Positions 51,113 to 61,123 are shown, counted from the first letter of the stretch. The stretch is 64,000 nucleotides of DNA from Candidatus Nitrosopumilus sp. (GCF_028278985.1 NZ_JANQTA010000017.1:1-64000), one strand, 5' to 3'. Numbers and translations: made by a program. The notes: generated by a model not told the origin, from the sequence alone.

Positions 51113-51862
51113 ATGCTGCAAACAAGAATAGTTCCTTCAAAACCTGCCCTCATTCTAGAGGGAGAAAAGAAAAATCTCATCATAACTGACATTCACATTG
51201 GTTTTGAGAGTACCATGGCATCAAATGAAATCTTTATTGGAAAAAATTCCACAATCAATGAGACAATATCAGAGATTTCTGAAATTATTGATTCAGAGAA
51301 TCCAGATTCTGTAATTTTACTAGGAGATGTAAAATCAAGCGTAAAAAGTATCGGAAAAAGTGAGTGGGATGAGGTTCCAAAATTCTTTGAAGAAATTAGA
51401 AAAAAGTGCGATGTTGTTTTAATTCCAGGAAACCATGATGCAAACATTCAGAGATTGGTGCCAGATAATATCTCAATGATTAGCTCAACTGGAATGGTTG
51501 AAGAAAATGTTTTGCTAACACATGGACATACAATGCCTTCAGAAAACTTTTCACATGTAGATAAAATTATCATGGGACATTTGCATCCAGTATTTTTTCA
51601 AGAAGATTCTGTAGTTAATGGCCAGCGTGTTTGGGTCTCCATAAAGACTGAAAAAGAAAAGATTTTTCCAAACAAGTCTGGAGAATTGGAAATTACTATA
51701 GTTCCTTCTTTTAACAAGTACTTTTACGCAACTCACAGAAAAAGATACAAAAAATCAATCTCACCAATCATTGACAGAATAGATTCCATTTCAAATGCAA
51801 GAATCATAACACTTGATGGAACTATAATTGGAAACGAATCAATTATTGATCAAGTTCTGTAA
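51113..51862 (+). CDS. Metallophosphoesterase
   Basis: A 249-residue calcineurin-like protein from ATG 51113. Metal motifs are TDIHIGFE (D-x-H), LLGDVKSS (GD), PGNHDANI (GNHD) and HGHTMP / GHLHPVFF (H and GHxH). It resembles archaeal SbcD/Mre11-like or MPE families; acting on nucleic acid is possible, given the SWIM partner. A TTG one codon earlier (51110) is less likely. Confidence 0.9.
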   Translation: MLQTRIVPSKPALILEGEKKNLIITDIHIGFESTMASNEIFIGKNSTINETISEISEIIDSENPDSVILLGDVKSSVKSIGKSEWDEVPKFFEEIRKKCDVVLIPGNHDANIQRLVPDNISMISSTGMVEENVLLTHGHTMPSENFSHVDKIIMGHLHPVFFQEDSVVNGQRVWVSIKTEKEKIFPNKSGELEITIVPSFNKYFYATHRKRYKKSISPIIDRIDSISNARIITLDGTIIGNESIIDQVL

Positions 51863-51878
51863 AATAAAATTTTAACAA

Positions 51879-52328
51879 TCACAGTAAAGTTACAAAGGTG
51901 CCTTTTTGTGCACAGTTAGGACATCTTTGAGATTTTGCCCAGGTCGTTACAGTTTCTGAATATGGAACTCTAACTGAATAAGAATAGCCACAGTTCTGAC
52001 AAACTACAGTCACAGGATAGCTGTTTTTCTTCCAATCATCATCTGGAGTACGCGTGAATTTCTCCAATAGTTCCTGCCCTTTCTCAGAAATTCTATACAA
52101 AGTCATATCATGAAATCCTGTCTTGTCATCAAAGGGGATTCTCTGAACAAGGCCATTCTCATCTAAGAACACAAGAATATCTTTGAGTTTGAATTCAGCA
52201 ATCTTGATTTTGATAAAATTTTTCTTTACTCCATCTTTGAGATGAAGATAACGCATTCCATCTGCGCCAAATTTATCAATCCTACTTAGAACCTCATCTA
52301 GTTCATCATCAGAGAACTTTTTTGCCAT
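51879..52328 (-). CDS. Winged-helix and zinc-ribbon protein
   Basis: A 149-residue protein with a helical/winged-helix part (about 20-90, RYLHLKDGVKKNFIKIKI...TLYRISEKGQELLEK) and a C-terminal zinc ribbon (CQNCGYSYSVRVPYS...QRCPNCAQKG). It resembles small archaeal transcription factors; target unknown. Confidence 0.72.
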   Translation of the reverse strand: MAKKFSDDELDEVLSRIDKFGADGMRYLHLKDGVKKNFIKIKIAEFKLKDILVFLDENGLVQRIPFDDKTGFHDMTLYRISEKGQELLEKFTRTPDDDWKKNSYPVTVVCQNCGYSYSVRVPYSETVTTWAKSQRCPNCAQKGTFVTLL

Positions 52329-52367
52329 TATTTTGAATAAGACTGCTATTGTTTATGTTTTTTAGAA

Positions 52368-55300
52368 TTATTCTATCTTGTCGTATGCTTCAATTGGATC
52401 AGTTGTGGCTTTGTTGTTTTTGCGCCACTCCAGAGTCTTGACAAATGAATCAGCAAGCTCAATTGTAGTTAGTACAGGAATTCCAAGCTCTATTGCCTTT
52501 CGTCTAATTTGGTATTCGTCTTCAAGCATTCCAACGTATTTTTCAATAGTTGATGTACTTGGAATGTTTATGATAAAGTCAATCTTTCTTTCATAAAGCA
52601 TATCTGAAATGTTTGGTTGTCTGTTAGGTTCAGAAATCTTGTGGACAATTTCAATTCCACCTACTTTTTCTTCAAAGAATTCAGCAGTGTGTTCAGTTGC
52701 CATAATCTTGAATCCTAATTGTTTTAGTTTTGCAATTGAAGACAATAATTTCTCCTTGTTTTCTGTTCCCCCTACAGTTACAACAGCAGTTCCAGTCTCA
52801 GGCAGTTTGTATCCAACTGAAGTCAATCCCTTTGATAGTGCATCATAGAAACTATTTCCAAAGCATGCAGCTTCACCAGTTGACTGCATCTCTACACCCA
52901 GTGCAATGTCTGCACCATCAAGTTGCATGAATGAAAACTGTGGAACCTTGATGCCGTAATTGTGGATTTTCTGCCACTTGTTTTCAGGGATTTTAGGCAG
53001 TGGTTTGTCCAAAATAGCCTTGGAAGCAAGTGAAATTAGGTTTGTTTTGACTAGTTTTGAGACAAATGGCATAGAGCGTGATGCACGAATATTCAGTTCT
53101 ATTACATAGACATGATCATCATTTACCAGGAATTGTAAATTGAATGGTCCTTTGACATTAAATGTCAGAGCAATTCTTTTTGTGTAATCAGTAATTGTCT
53201 CAATGATTTTGTTACTTAATCTCCAAGGAGGAATACACATCATTGCATCACCAGAGTGAACACCTGCACTGTCAATATGTTCAACTATTGCTCCAATGAT
53301 GACTTCCTTGCCGTTACTAATTCCATCAACATCAACTTCTAACGAGTTTAGCATGAACTTTGAAATTACAACTGGATGGTCTGGTGATACATCTGTTGCT
53401 TCTTTGACATATGTTTTGAGTTCATCTTGCGACCAGACAACTTTCATTGCAGCTCCGGACAAAACATAAGATGGTCTAACAATAACTGGGAATCCTACTT
53501 CTTGTGCAAATGATTTTGCTTCATTAAGATTTGAGAATGCTTGCCATCTTGGTTGACCTATGTGTAGCTTGTCTAGTTCTGCACTAAACTTTGAACGGTC
53601 TTCGGCTCTATCAACATCTTTGGCTGATGTTCCCAAAATATTGATGCCACGCTCAGCTAGTCCAGGAGTCAGATTGTTTGCAGTTTGTCCACCAACACAT
53701 GTTATGACACCTTTTGGATTCTCAAAGTCAGCAATGTCAAGTAATCTTTCTTGTGTAAGTTCTTCAAAGTACAATCGAGTACAGATATCATAATCAGTTG
53801 AAACTGTTTCAGGATTACAATTAACAACTGAAACATTCTTTTCTCCATTTTCTTGCAAGCCCCAAACCATGTTGACAGTTCCCCAGTCAAATTCTACACT
53901 ACTGCCGATTCTGTAAGGACCGGCACCAACTACTACAATTCCAGGGTCATCTTTTGGAACTTCGATATCATGAGAATATCCACCATATGTCAAATAGAGA
54001 TAGTTGGTAACTGCAGGCCATTCTGCTGCTAGTGTATCAATCTGCTTTACTGCAGGAACCACGCCTAATTCCTTGCGTATTTTACGCACGTCATCAGGGG
54101 ATTTGTCCTTTGAACGGGCAATCTGCTTGTCTGAAAAGCCTAGTTTCTTGATATCCCACATTAGAGATTTGTCTAATTCTGATTCCTTGAGTTTTGTCTC
54201 AGCATTTACAATATTTTGTATCTTTTCGATAAACCAAGGATCAATTGCAGAAAGTTTGTAGATTTTTTCAACTGAAATTCCCATTTTCAAAGCAATTGAG
54301 ACATTGTACAAAATCTCATCATCATGATGAGATAGCTTGAATTCAATTTCTTCTTCAGTGTATTTTTTGCCATTTGCACGATTTAACACCAGTCCATCAT
54401 TTCCAATGTCAAGCATTCTGATTGCTTTTTGTAAAGATTCTTCAAATGTTCGTCCAACTGCCATGACTTCACCAACTGATTTCATAGTAACACCAAGCTT
54501 TCGATTGACATGATCAAACTTTGCAAAGTCCCATCTTGGATGTTTACAAACTACATAGTCAAGTGATGGCTCAAAGCATGCAGTTGTACTTTTTGTAATT
54601 CTGTTTACTAGTTCTGATAAACTATAACCTAATCCAATTTTAGCTGACATGTATGCAAGTGGATAACCTGTTGCCTTGCTTGCAAGAGCTGAAGAACGAG
54701 ACAAACGTGGATTGATTTCAATTGCAACATATCTGTCTGAATCTGAATCCAATGCATATTGGATGTTACACTCACCAACAATTCCAACATGTTTTGTTGC
54801 ACGCAATGCAGCTGAGCGCAACATGTGATATTCATGATTGTTAATTGTTTGAGATGGTGCAACTACAATGTTATCACCAGTGTGAACTTTCATTGAAAGA
54901 ATATTTTCCATGTTACAGACAATTACATTATTGCCATCATAGTCTTGCATTACCTCATATTCAATTTGTTTCCAATGACCAATGTATTCCTCAACTAGTA
55001 CTTGGCCGACAAGACTTGCATTAAGACCTCGCTCTACAATTTCATGTAATTCAATCTCATTGTGAGCAATTCCACCACCACGGCCACCCAGAGTATAGGC
55101 CACTCTGATAATGACAGGATAGCCCAATTCTTCGGCAGTCTTTTTTGCATCATCAAAACTAGTGACAGTTCTACTCTTGAGTACAGGAACACCTGCTTCA
55201 GTCATCTGATCCTTGAAAAGCTGCCTGTCTTCGGTGTTTTTGATGCCTTGAACCTGAGTTCCAAGCACTTTGACACCATATTTTTGCAAAATTCCAGCTT

Positions 55301-55610
55301 CTTCTAGTTTGACACCACAGTTCAGAGCAGTCTGACCACCATATGCCAACATGATTCCATCAGGTCTTTCCTTCTCTACAATAGATTCAACATATTGTGG
55401 ATTTACTGGTAACAGATACACTTGGTCTGCAAATCTTGTATCAGTTTGAATTGTAGCAATGTTTGGATTTATCAGGACACTTTTGAGACCGTCTTCATGA
55501 ATTGCTTTAAGACACTGACTACCAGAATAATCAAATTCTCCGGCTTCACCAATTTTAATGGCGCCACTACCCAGAACAAGAATTTTGTTTAATGATTCGT
55601 TTTTTGGCAT
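52368..55610 (-). CDS. carB: Carbamoyl phosphate synthase large subunit
   Basis: A 1080-residue enzyme: two ATP-grasp halves with GSGAIKIGEAGEFDYSGSQ and GAGPYRIGSSVEFDW, and the allosteric MGS domain at the end. It makes carbamoyl phosphate for pyrimidines and arginine. Its start lies 1 base after the carA stop. Confidence 0.98.
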   Translation of the reverse strand: MPKNESLNKILVLGSGAIKIGEAGEFDYSGSQCLKAIHEDGLKSVLINPNIATIQTDTRFADQVYLLPVNPQYVESIVEKERPDGIMLAYGGQTALNCGVKLEEAGILQKYGVKVLGTQVQGIKNTEDRQLFKDQMTEAGVPVLKSRTVTSFDDAKKTAEELGYPVIIRVAYTLGGRGGGIAHNEIELHEIVERGLNASLVGQVLVEEYIGHWKQIEYEVMQDYDGNNVIVCNMENILSMKVHTGDNIVVAPSQTINNHEYHMLRSAALRATKHVGIVGECNIQYALDSDSDRYVAIEINPRLSRSSALASKATGYPLAYMSAKIGLGYSLSELVNRITKSTTACFEPSLDYVVCKHPRWDFAKFDHVNRKLGVTMKSVGEVMAVGRTFEESLQKAIRMLDIGNDGLVLNRANGKKYTEEEIEFKLSHHDDEILYNVSIALKMGISVEKIYKLSAIDPWFIEKIQNIVNAETKLKESELDKSLMWDIKKLGFSDKQIARSKDKSPDDVRKIRKELGVVPAVKQIDTLAAEWPAVTNYLYLTYGGYSHDIEVPKDDPGIVVVGAGPYRIGSSVEFDWGTVNMVWGLQENGEKNVSVVNCNPETVSTDYDICTRLYFEELTQERLLDIADFENPKGVITCVGGQTANNLTPGLAERGINILGTSAKDVDRAEDRSKFSAELDKLHIGQPRWQAFSNLNEAKSFAQEVGFPVIVRPSYVLSGAAMKVVWSQDELKTYVKEATDVSPDHPVVISKFMLNSLEVDVDGISNGKEVIIGAIVEHIDSAGVHSGDAMMCIPPWRLSNKIIETITDYTKRIALTFNVKGPFNLQFLVNDDHVYVIELNIRASRSMPFVSKLVKTNLISLASKAILDKPLPKIPENKWQKIHNYGIKVPQFSFMQLDGADIALGVEMQSTGEAACFGNSFYDALSKGLTSVGYKLPETGTAVVTVGGTENKEKLLSSIAKLKQLGFKIMATEHTAEFFEEKVGGIEIVHKISEPNRQPNISDMLYERKIDFIINIPSTSTIEKYVGMLEDEYQIRRKAIELGIPVLTTIELADSFVKTLEWRKNNKATTDPIEAYDKIE

Positions 55611-55611
55611 T

Positions 55612-56766
55612 TTATTTCTCCATTAGTTCCTTGAGTTCTTCAAAGACAAACTTGCAATCATAAGGACCAGGGGCTGCTTCAGGATGGAATTGAACTGCAA
55701 TGCATTTCTTTGATTTGTGTTTTATTCCTTCAACTGTTTTGTCATCAGCGTTTGCAAACCACAATTTAAAATCAGATTTTTCAAGTGATTCAGGTTTAAT
55801 TCCGTATCCATGATTCTGACTAGTAACATAAACTTGGTTAGTTTCTAAATTAACACAAGGCTTGTTTTGTCCTCTGTGTCCGTATTTTAGTTTGTAAGTT
55901 TCAGTTTTTCCTGCAATACCAATTATTTGTGCACCAAGACAAATTCCAAGTGTTGGAACATTGTTTTCAATTAATTGTTTTGTTGCCTCAATTGTTGCAG
56001 GACAGTTTTGTGGGTCTCCAGGTCCGCTACTTAAAACAATTCCTTTTGGATTGTATGACATTATTTTTTCATAACTAGTATCCCATGGAACAACAACTGC
56101 TCTGTATCCAAGTTCTCTAACATTTCTAATAATTGCAAACTTTGCACCAGTGTCAATTACAACTACTGTCTGTTCTTCATTTCCATAGATTTTTTCTTCT
56201 TTAGTTGAAACTGAATCCATAAACTGCTCAGAATTGTAATTTGTAGCCTCAGAAAGTTGCTTTTTGATGGCTTCAACATCAATCTCAGTATCAGATACAA
56301 CAAGGGCGGCCATCATGACCCCACTTGTCCTGAGTTTCTTTGTTAATTCCCTAGTATCAATTTCAGCAATACCGGGAATCTTCTCATTGTGCATCCATTC
56401 ATCCAAAGTCATGGACAGATTCCAGTGACTTGCAGTATGGGATAGTTCATGAACTACAAGACCTCTTGCTTGAATCTCGTCTGCTTCAAAGTACTTTGGA
56501 ATCCCATCATCGTCTGTAATTTTTGGATCGGGAACTCCATAATTTCCAACAAGCGGATATGTTAGTGTAAGAATTTGCCCTTTGTATGAAGGGTCAGTTA
56601 GTGCTTCTGTATACCCAACCATACCAGTATTGAATACAATTTCACCAAAAACAGTCGTCGAATATCCAAATCCTTCTCCGTCAAGAACAGTACCATCATC
56701 AAAAATGAGCTTTCCAAACTTTTTTGCGTGGATTGATTTCTTTGTGGATATTGTGACCCTCAGCAA
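55612..56766 (-). CDS. carA: Carbamoyl phosphate synthase small subunit
   Basis: A 384-residue glutaminase subunit. The class I GATase triad is present: GICLGAQIIG (Cys), HPEAAPGPYD (His-x-Glu), and the N-terminal carA domain (GEIVFNTGMVGYTE). Start is TTG 56766; a later start is possible since no ATG lies nearby. Confidence 0.96.
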   Translation of the reverse strand: MLRVTISTKKSIHAKKFGKLIFDDGTVLDGEGFGYSTTVFGEIVFNTGMVGYTEALTDPSYKGQILTLTYPLVGNYGVPDPKITDDDGIPKYFEADEIQARGLVVHELSHTASHWNLSMTLDEWMHNEKIPGIAEIDTRELTKKLRTSGVMMAALVVSDTEIDVEAIKKQLSEATNYNSEQFMDSVSTKEEKIYGNEEQTVVVIDTGAKFAIIRNVRELGYRAVVVPWDTSYEKIMSYNPKGIVLSSGPGDPQNCPATIEATKQLIENNVPTLGICLGAQIIGIAGKTETYKLKYGHRGQNKPCVNLETNQVYVTSQNHGYGIKPESLEKSDFKLWFANADDKTVEGIKHKSKKCIAVQFHPEAAPGPYDCKFVFEELKELMEK

Positions 56767-56884
56767 TTCCGTTATACTTTGAATTTAAGTTTTTGGAGAA
56801 ACAAAGATTTTGATTTCTGATCGCTATATTGGTAATGCATGCCTTTAGAATGTCAGTTTGAATTAATCCAGTTCTTTAACTAGT

Positions 56885-57550
56885 ATGAATTTCTTAAAAT
56901 TTTTGTTGAGAGTAGAAATCATCAAGGATCTTTTCATTCATCCAAAAAAAGCACTTGCAGAAATTGACAGTTATTCAGAAAAATATTTTTTTCCAGCAAT
57001 TGCTGTCTTGATATTTTCTGCAATAGCTGCAAGCATTGCAGATGCGTCAGGAACCTGGTCTCAGGTTTTTGATGTAGATGCAACAACAGAGCCAATTGAT
57101 CACGTAAGTAATTTTGCATGGGCCATTGTTGCAGGATTTTTTTCACCAGTATTGATGCTTTGGATTGCAAGAAAAATATACAAAGTTCAAAGTAATTTTA
57201 AGAGATTATTTTCCACACTGACTTTTGCAGGACTTCCATTTTCTATCATGAGTATCCCATTAGGGATTGTAATGAGTCTATACCTAATCAGTCTAATTGA
57301 GAGTCCAGAACTAGATGATGGAATGAGTTTTGTAATAATTTCAATTTTGGCATATATTCCATTAGTTATTCATTTGATAATATTGATGATAATGGCAACA
57401 AAACAAAGTCTTGAATTAAGATTAGGACAGGTGGTTGCAGTCTGGATATTGTCAGCTCTAATATTCTTAGGAATTGCAGCTGTTTTTGGTTCTATTTTAG
57501 GAGTACTTGGCGGATTTGGTTTCAGATACAGTGATTTTGCTATATCCTAA
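56885..57550 (+). CDS. Yip1-family membrane protein
   Basis: A 221-residue protein with five or so membrane helices (AIAVLIFSAIAASIADA; AIVAGFFSPVLMLWIA; LPFSIMSIPLGIVMSLYLISLI; AYIPLVIHLIILMIM; LSALIFLGIAAVFGSILGVLGG) in a Yip1/YIF1 arrangement. Function unknown in archaea. It overlaps cdvC by 4 bases at the tail. Confidence 0.75.
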   Translation: MNFLKFLLRVEIIKDLFIHPKKALAEIDSYSEKYFFPAIAVLIFSAIAASIADASGTWSQVFDVDATTEPIDHVSNFAWAIVAGFFSPVLMLWIARKIYKVQSNFKRLFSTLTFAGLPFSIMSIPLGIVMSLYLISLIESPELDDGMSFVIISILAYIPLVIHLIILMIMATKQSLELRLGQVVAVWILSALIFLGIAAVFGSILGVLGGFGFRYSDFAIS

Positions 57551-58740
57551 AGGGCTTGGAATTCTTCGCTCCATTTGTGATATGCTCTAATCATTTCACC
57601 TGAAACGCTTGGTTTTCTTCTTGCCATGATTTCTTTGAAATCAGCAGTTGTCAACTCTCTTGGTTGAACTGGTTCTTCTCCTTCTACGGGCTCATGATAA
57701 TCTGGAGAATTGAAAATTTCATGAACTGTTTTGATTTGTGCTGCCTGACAAACGTCTTTGATGTCACTGGCACTGTAACCGTCAAAGAGTTTGCCCAAGC
57801 TAGCAGAGTTTACGCGGTAATCTTTTCTTAGGGGAGCAGTATACTGATCAAACAAATTCTCTCTTGCAGCTTGTGTTGGAAGAGATACATAGATTCTCTT
57901 TTGGAATCTTCTCAAAAATGGCCAGTCAAGACTCCATGGTTTGTTTGTTGCGCCAATTACATATAGCATCAAGTCTTTGCCTTTACCGTTAACACCATCC
58001 ATTTCAGTTAGGAATTGGTTTTTAGTTCTAACTTCACCACCGACTTCACTATTTCTTGAACCTAATAGTGAATCAACTTCATCAACAAACAAGATTACTG
58101 GTTTGCCTTCTTTTTCAGCATAAGTTCTTGCCATTACAAATAATTTTGAAACATTCTTTTCTGCTTCACCAAGCCATTTGCTCATCATAGAAGATGCATC
58201 TACATTGATGAAATAACCGTCCATTTCATTTGCAGTAGCTGCTGCTAGCATTGTCTTTCCAGTGCCTGGTGGTCCATAAAGCAACATGCCTTTTGGCCAT
58301 CCCAATGGGAACAGGTCTGGTCTTTTAGTTGGATAAACAATGGATTCACGTAATGCTGCTTTTGCATCATCTAAACCGATTACTTGGTCCCAAGTAACAT
58401 CTGGTTTTTCTTTGAGAACTAATTCTTCAAAGTCATTTTCTGCTTCTTGTCTCTGAACAGATTTCTTTTGCTCTTCTGGAGAGGCTTTAGGGTCTACTGC
58501 AGGATCAACACCGTGTGCCTGCTGTAATGCATTAATTCGATTATGATAAGAGTTGCATCTTTCTTTGTAAATTGGATTTAGTTTGCTGTTTGGATATAGT
58601 TGCAATAGTTTTACCAGTGCATCAATTGCATGCTGATAGTGAGTAATTGCCATGCCTCTGGCTCCTTGGGAATCGCACTTGATTGCCTCTGAAGCGCTTT
58701 TGCTAGCAGTATTTTCTAATTCTTGGGGGGCTAAACTCAT
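57547..58740 (-). CDS. cdvC: Cell division ATPase CdvC (Vps4-like)
   Basis: A 397-residue AAA protein. N-terminal MIT domain (about 5-78), a linker, and AAA core with Walker A GPPGTGKT (156-163), Walker B ILFVDEVD (217-223) and the pore/arginine region TNKPWSLDWPFLRRF. CdvC depolymerises ESCRT-III (CdvB) filaments during archaeal division. It is last in a three-gene operon with two helical proteins. Confidence 0.95.
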   Translation of the reverse strand: MSLAPQELENTASKSASEAIKCDSQGARGMAITHYQHAIDALVKLLQLYPNSKLNPIYKERCNSYHNRINALQQAHGVDPAVDPKASPEEQKKSVQRQEAENDFEELVLKEKPDVTWDQVIGLDDAKAALRESIVYPTKRPDLFPLGWPKGMLLYGPPGTGKTMLAAATANEMDGYFINVDASSMMSKWLGEAEKNVSKLFVMARTYAEKEGKPVILFVDEVDSLLGSRNSEVGGEVRTKNQFLTEMDGVNGKGKDLMLYVIGATNKPWSLDWPFLRRFQKRIYVSLPTQAARENLFDQYTAPLRKDYRVNSASLGKLFDGYSASDIKDVCQAAQIKTVHEIFNSPDYHEPVEGEEPVQPRELTTADFKEIMARRKPSVSGEMIRAYHKWSEEFQAL

Positions 58741-58749
58741 CGATATTAC

Positions 58750-59235
58750 CTACGCAGTATTCCCTTGAGAATTTTGTTGGTATTCTACGGTGTTAACCTC
58801 TGTCGTAATTTTGGTTAAATTAATTGCACTTGTTTCGTGCTCGTCATAGTCAGGTCCATCATGATATTTGCCCTTAAAATCAGATTTATCAGAAATGTGA
58901 GTGTGCATGTCTTTGACCTTGCTAATAGAATCCTCAGCCTCTAAAATCAATTCTGAAACCTCATCATCGATTTCCTCCAGGGATTTTGCTGAATCTGAAA
59001 TGATATCTACAAATCCTCTGAGAATAGAGCGCATCTCTTTTTTGTCCTGATATTTGGTTAACATGAAATTGGCAAGACCCACAACCTTGTCTAAATCCTG
59101 TAGTTCTTCTAGAGTTAATTTGTCAAGCTTGCCTTCTTCAGAGGGTTTTGCTTCTGAAATTTTCTTGTCAAGTTTGCCAGAAATCGATTTGATTTTCTCT
59201 AAATCCTTTGAAAAACTTCGTTTAGTGTTAAGCAT
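58750..59235 (-). CDS. Helical protein in cdvC operon, possible ESCRT-III-like
   Basis: A 161-residue protein from ATG 59235 (TTG 59241 also possible). Almost wholly helical: SKDLEKIKSISGKLDKKISE then a Leu-rich EELQDLDKVVGLANFML and SAKSLEEIDDEVSELILEAEDSISKV, ending in an Asn/Gln-rich tail. Basic start, acidic middle, as in ESCRT-III. It is 9 bases before cdvC. It may be a CdvB-like partner or an unrelated adaptor. Confidence 0.65.
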   Translation of the reverse strand: MLNTKRSFSKDLEKIKSISGKLDKKISEAKPSEEGKLDKLTLEELQDLDKVVGLANFMLTKYQDKKEMRSILRGFVDIISDSAKSLEEIDDEVSELILEAEDSISKVKDMHTHISDKSDFKGKYHDGPDYDEHETSAINLTKITTEVNTVEYQQNSQGNTA

Positions 59236-59237
59236 CT

Positions 59238-59846
59238 TCAAGTGTTACATAATTTGAAAAAATCAACATTAGGGTAAGACTTACTTATTTTAGAGTCCAC
59301 CATCAATTTTACTTCATCTAGTATTCTTGCAGATTCCTCATTTGACTGACTAAAATCAAATCTTGCTTTAGTTAATGCAGCTGAATCTAAAACAATACTT
59401 CCCAAATGAACTGATAATTCAGAGAGTTTTTGGCTAGAATTAGGCATGATTTCAAAGAGTTTTGCACTAATTGTTCTAATCATTGGAATTGTAGATGGCA
59501 AAACTTCTGGAAGACTAGTAACGCCATTAATTCCAGATGTTCTCTTTTTTACTACAGATAATACCTCATGGCAATACCAGTAGGTTTTTTCTAATTCAAG
59601 TGATTGCAAATGTGTAGGTTCCTGTTCATCAAAGTATGATACAAGGTCTTTGTTTGATTCTTTAAGTTCTGATTTTTTTTCAGAAAGAGTATCAATAATT
59701 TCAGATAAAAGATTCACAGAGTATTCTAATCTTGGAACCAGAGTAACTGAATGAGAGATGTTAAAATCATCAGATGATTCAATGTTACATTTTACCAACA
59801 TACCAAATGTTGATTTGGAATTTTGTATATCAGGACCATGTATCAC
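59238..59846 (-). CDS. Helical protein in cdvC operon, possible ESCRT-III-like
   Basis: A 202-residue protein with a beta-rich N-terminus (about 10-40) and then long helices (LLSEIIDTLSEKKSELKESN; IRTISAKLFEIMPNSSQKL; ALTKARFDFSQSNEESARILDEVKLMVDSKI). The end SARILDEVKLMVDSKISKSYPNV resembles the last core helix of CdvB proteins (E-x-A/V..., then FP-like). It is first in the operon with the 161-residue protein (2 bases) and cdvC. Confidence 0.6.
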   Translation of the reverse strand: MIHGPDIQNSKSTFGMLVKCNIESSDDFNISHSVTLVPRLEYSVNLLSEIIDTLSEKKSELKESNKDLVSYFDEQEPTHLQSLELEKTYWYCHEVLSVVKKRTSGINGVTSLPEVLPSTIPMIRTISAKLFEIMPNSSQKLSELSVHLGSIVLDSAALTKARFDFSQSNEESARILDEVKLMVDSKISKSYPNVDFFKLCNT

Positions 59847-59960
59847 AGAAAATAGTAACCACAGTTACACCCATCTGCAGATACAATTTTGATTTTTTTT
59901 GAGTACTTGTGTAAAGGAATTTAGCTCTCAATTTTACCTAATAACAAGTCAAATACAATC

Positions 59961-61121
59961 ATGGTCAATGAGCACGCACTAACTGTTAGCCTTGAAGAAT
60001 TTGGGCTAAGCAAGTACGAAGCACAAGCCTATGTGGCATTAATTGCTAAAGGAACAATTTCCGCAAGCGAATTGGCATATTATTCAGAAATTCCAAGAAC
60101 CAAGATTTACCCAACTTTGCTAAAACTTGAAAACAAAAAACTAGCAATCATCTCAAAGAGCAAACCAATCATGTGTACTGCAATTGCACCAGAAGACGCA
60201 TTTGATGGAATCATTCATGAGCAAATCAACAAGGTAAATGCAATGAACACTCTAGTTTCCAATTTGAAAAAGGCAAGCGAAGAGAGCAGAAAATCAAGGG
60301 GCTCAGAAGAAAAGAGATACTTTCACATTTCAGCTAACAATGTTTTGAATCAATTACAAACCATGATTGAAGGCTCCAAATCTTCAATCAGAATTATGGC
60401 AGACCAATGGGGATTGGGATTACTAGCCGAATGCAAAGAACAACTAGTTTCAGTTCTTAGACGAAATCTAGATGTCAAAGTTATAGTGCAACCATCACAG
60501 ATTTGCTCTGAAGCATTTAGAAAGATTCCAGAAGGAGTTGAGATTAGAGGTTCCGACATTACTCAGAATTGTTTCATCTTTGATGAGACAGAATTGCTGA
60601 TGGTAAACAATGACAATGGCAAGGGAGCAATATTTTCATCAACTGACATTTTAGGAATTAACCAAGAAAAAGTATTTTCAAACATTTGGAAAAATGCAAT
60701 CAAGACAAAGGCACTAGCTGATATGACAAAAGCTGAAGCCCAAGAAATTTACAAAATTATCAAGACTGTAAATGATTCAGGACTATCTTACATCCTAAAC
60801 TCTACAATGGTCTCAAAGAAACCAGAATTTGACATGTTCAAATTACTAGAGAAAAACGGAATCTCATTCAAATCAAAGTCACTAGATGATATTATAGAAA
60901 TCATTGATGCAGTACTGCAAATTACCTGCTCAGGCCATGTCAACTTTGAGGCTAACACCAAAAACATTACAGTTGAATCAAAACTAAATAGTGGTCATTC
61001 CTTGCCATGGGTTTCTATCCTTGATGGATGCCTCCAAAAACAAGGCTACAAGACTAGAACAGTATACCAAAATAATTCTTCAAAAGGCGAAAAAGTTCAC
61101 ATTAAAATTTCAAAAAGCTAG
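59961..61121 (+). CDS. TrmB-family transcription regulator
   Basis: A 386-residue protein. N-terminal TrmB HTH (about 10-80: FGLSKYEAQAYVALIAKGTISASELAYYSEIPRTKIYPTLLKLENKKL), a PLD-like sensor domain (about 125-255, FHISANN...LDVKVIVQPS...DETELLMVNNDNGKG) lacking the HKD catalytic set, and a C-terminal helical/beta domain of about 120 residues that is not recognised. It likely senses a small sugar or metabolite and represses genes. Convergent with a receiver gene. Confidence 0.9.
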   Translation: MVNEHALTVSLEEFGLSKYEAQAYVALIAKGTISASELAYYSEIPRTKIYPTLLKLENKKLAIISKSKPIMCTAIAPEDAFDGIIHEQINKVNAMNTLVSNLKKASEESRKSRGSEEKRYFHISANNVLNQLQTMIEGSKSSIRIMADQWGLGLLAECKEQLVSVLRRNLDVKVIVQPSQICSEAFRKIPEGVEIRGSDITQNCFIFDETELLMVNNDNGKGAIFSSTDILGINQEKVFSNIWKNAIKTKALADMTKAEAQEIYKIIKTVNDSGLSYILNSTMVSKKPEFDMFKLLEKNGISFKSKSLDDIIEIIDAVLQITCSGHVNFEANTKNITVESKLNSGHSLPWVSILDGCLQKQGYKTRTVYQNNSSKGEKVHIKISKS

Positions 61122-61123
61122 AA

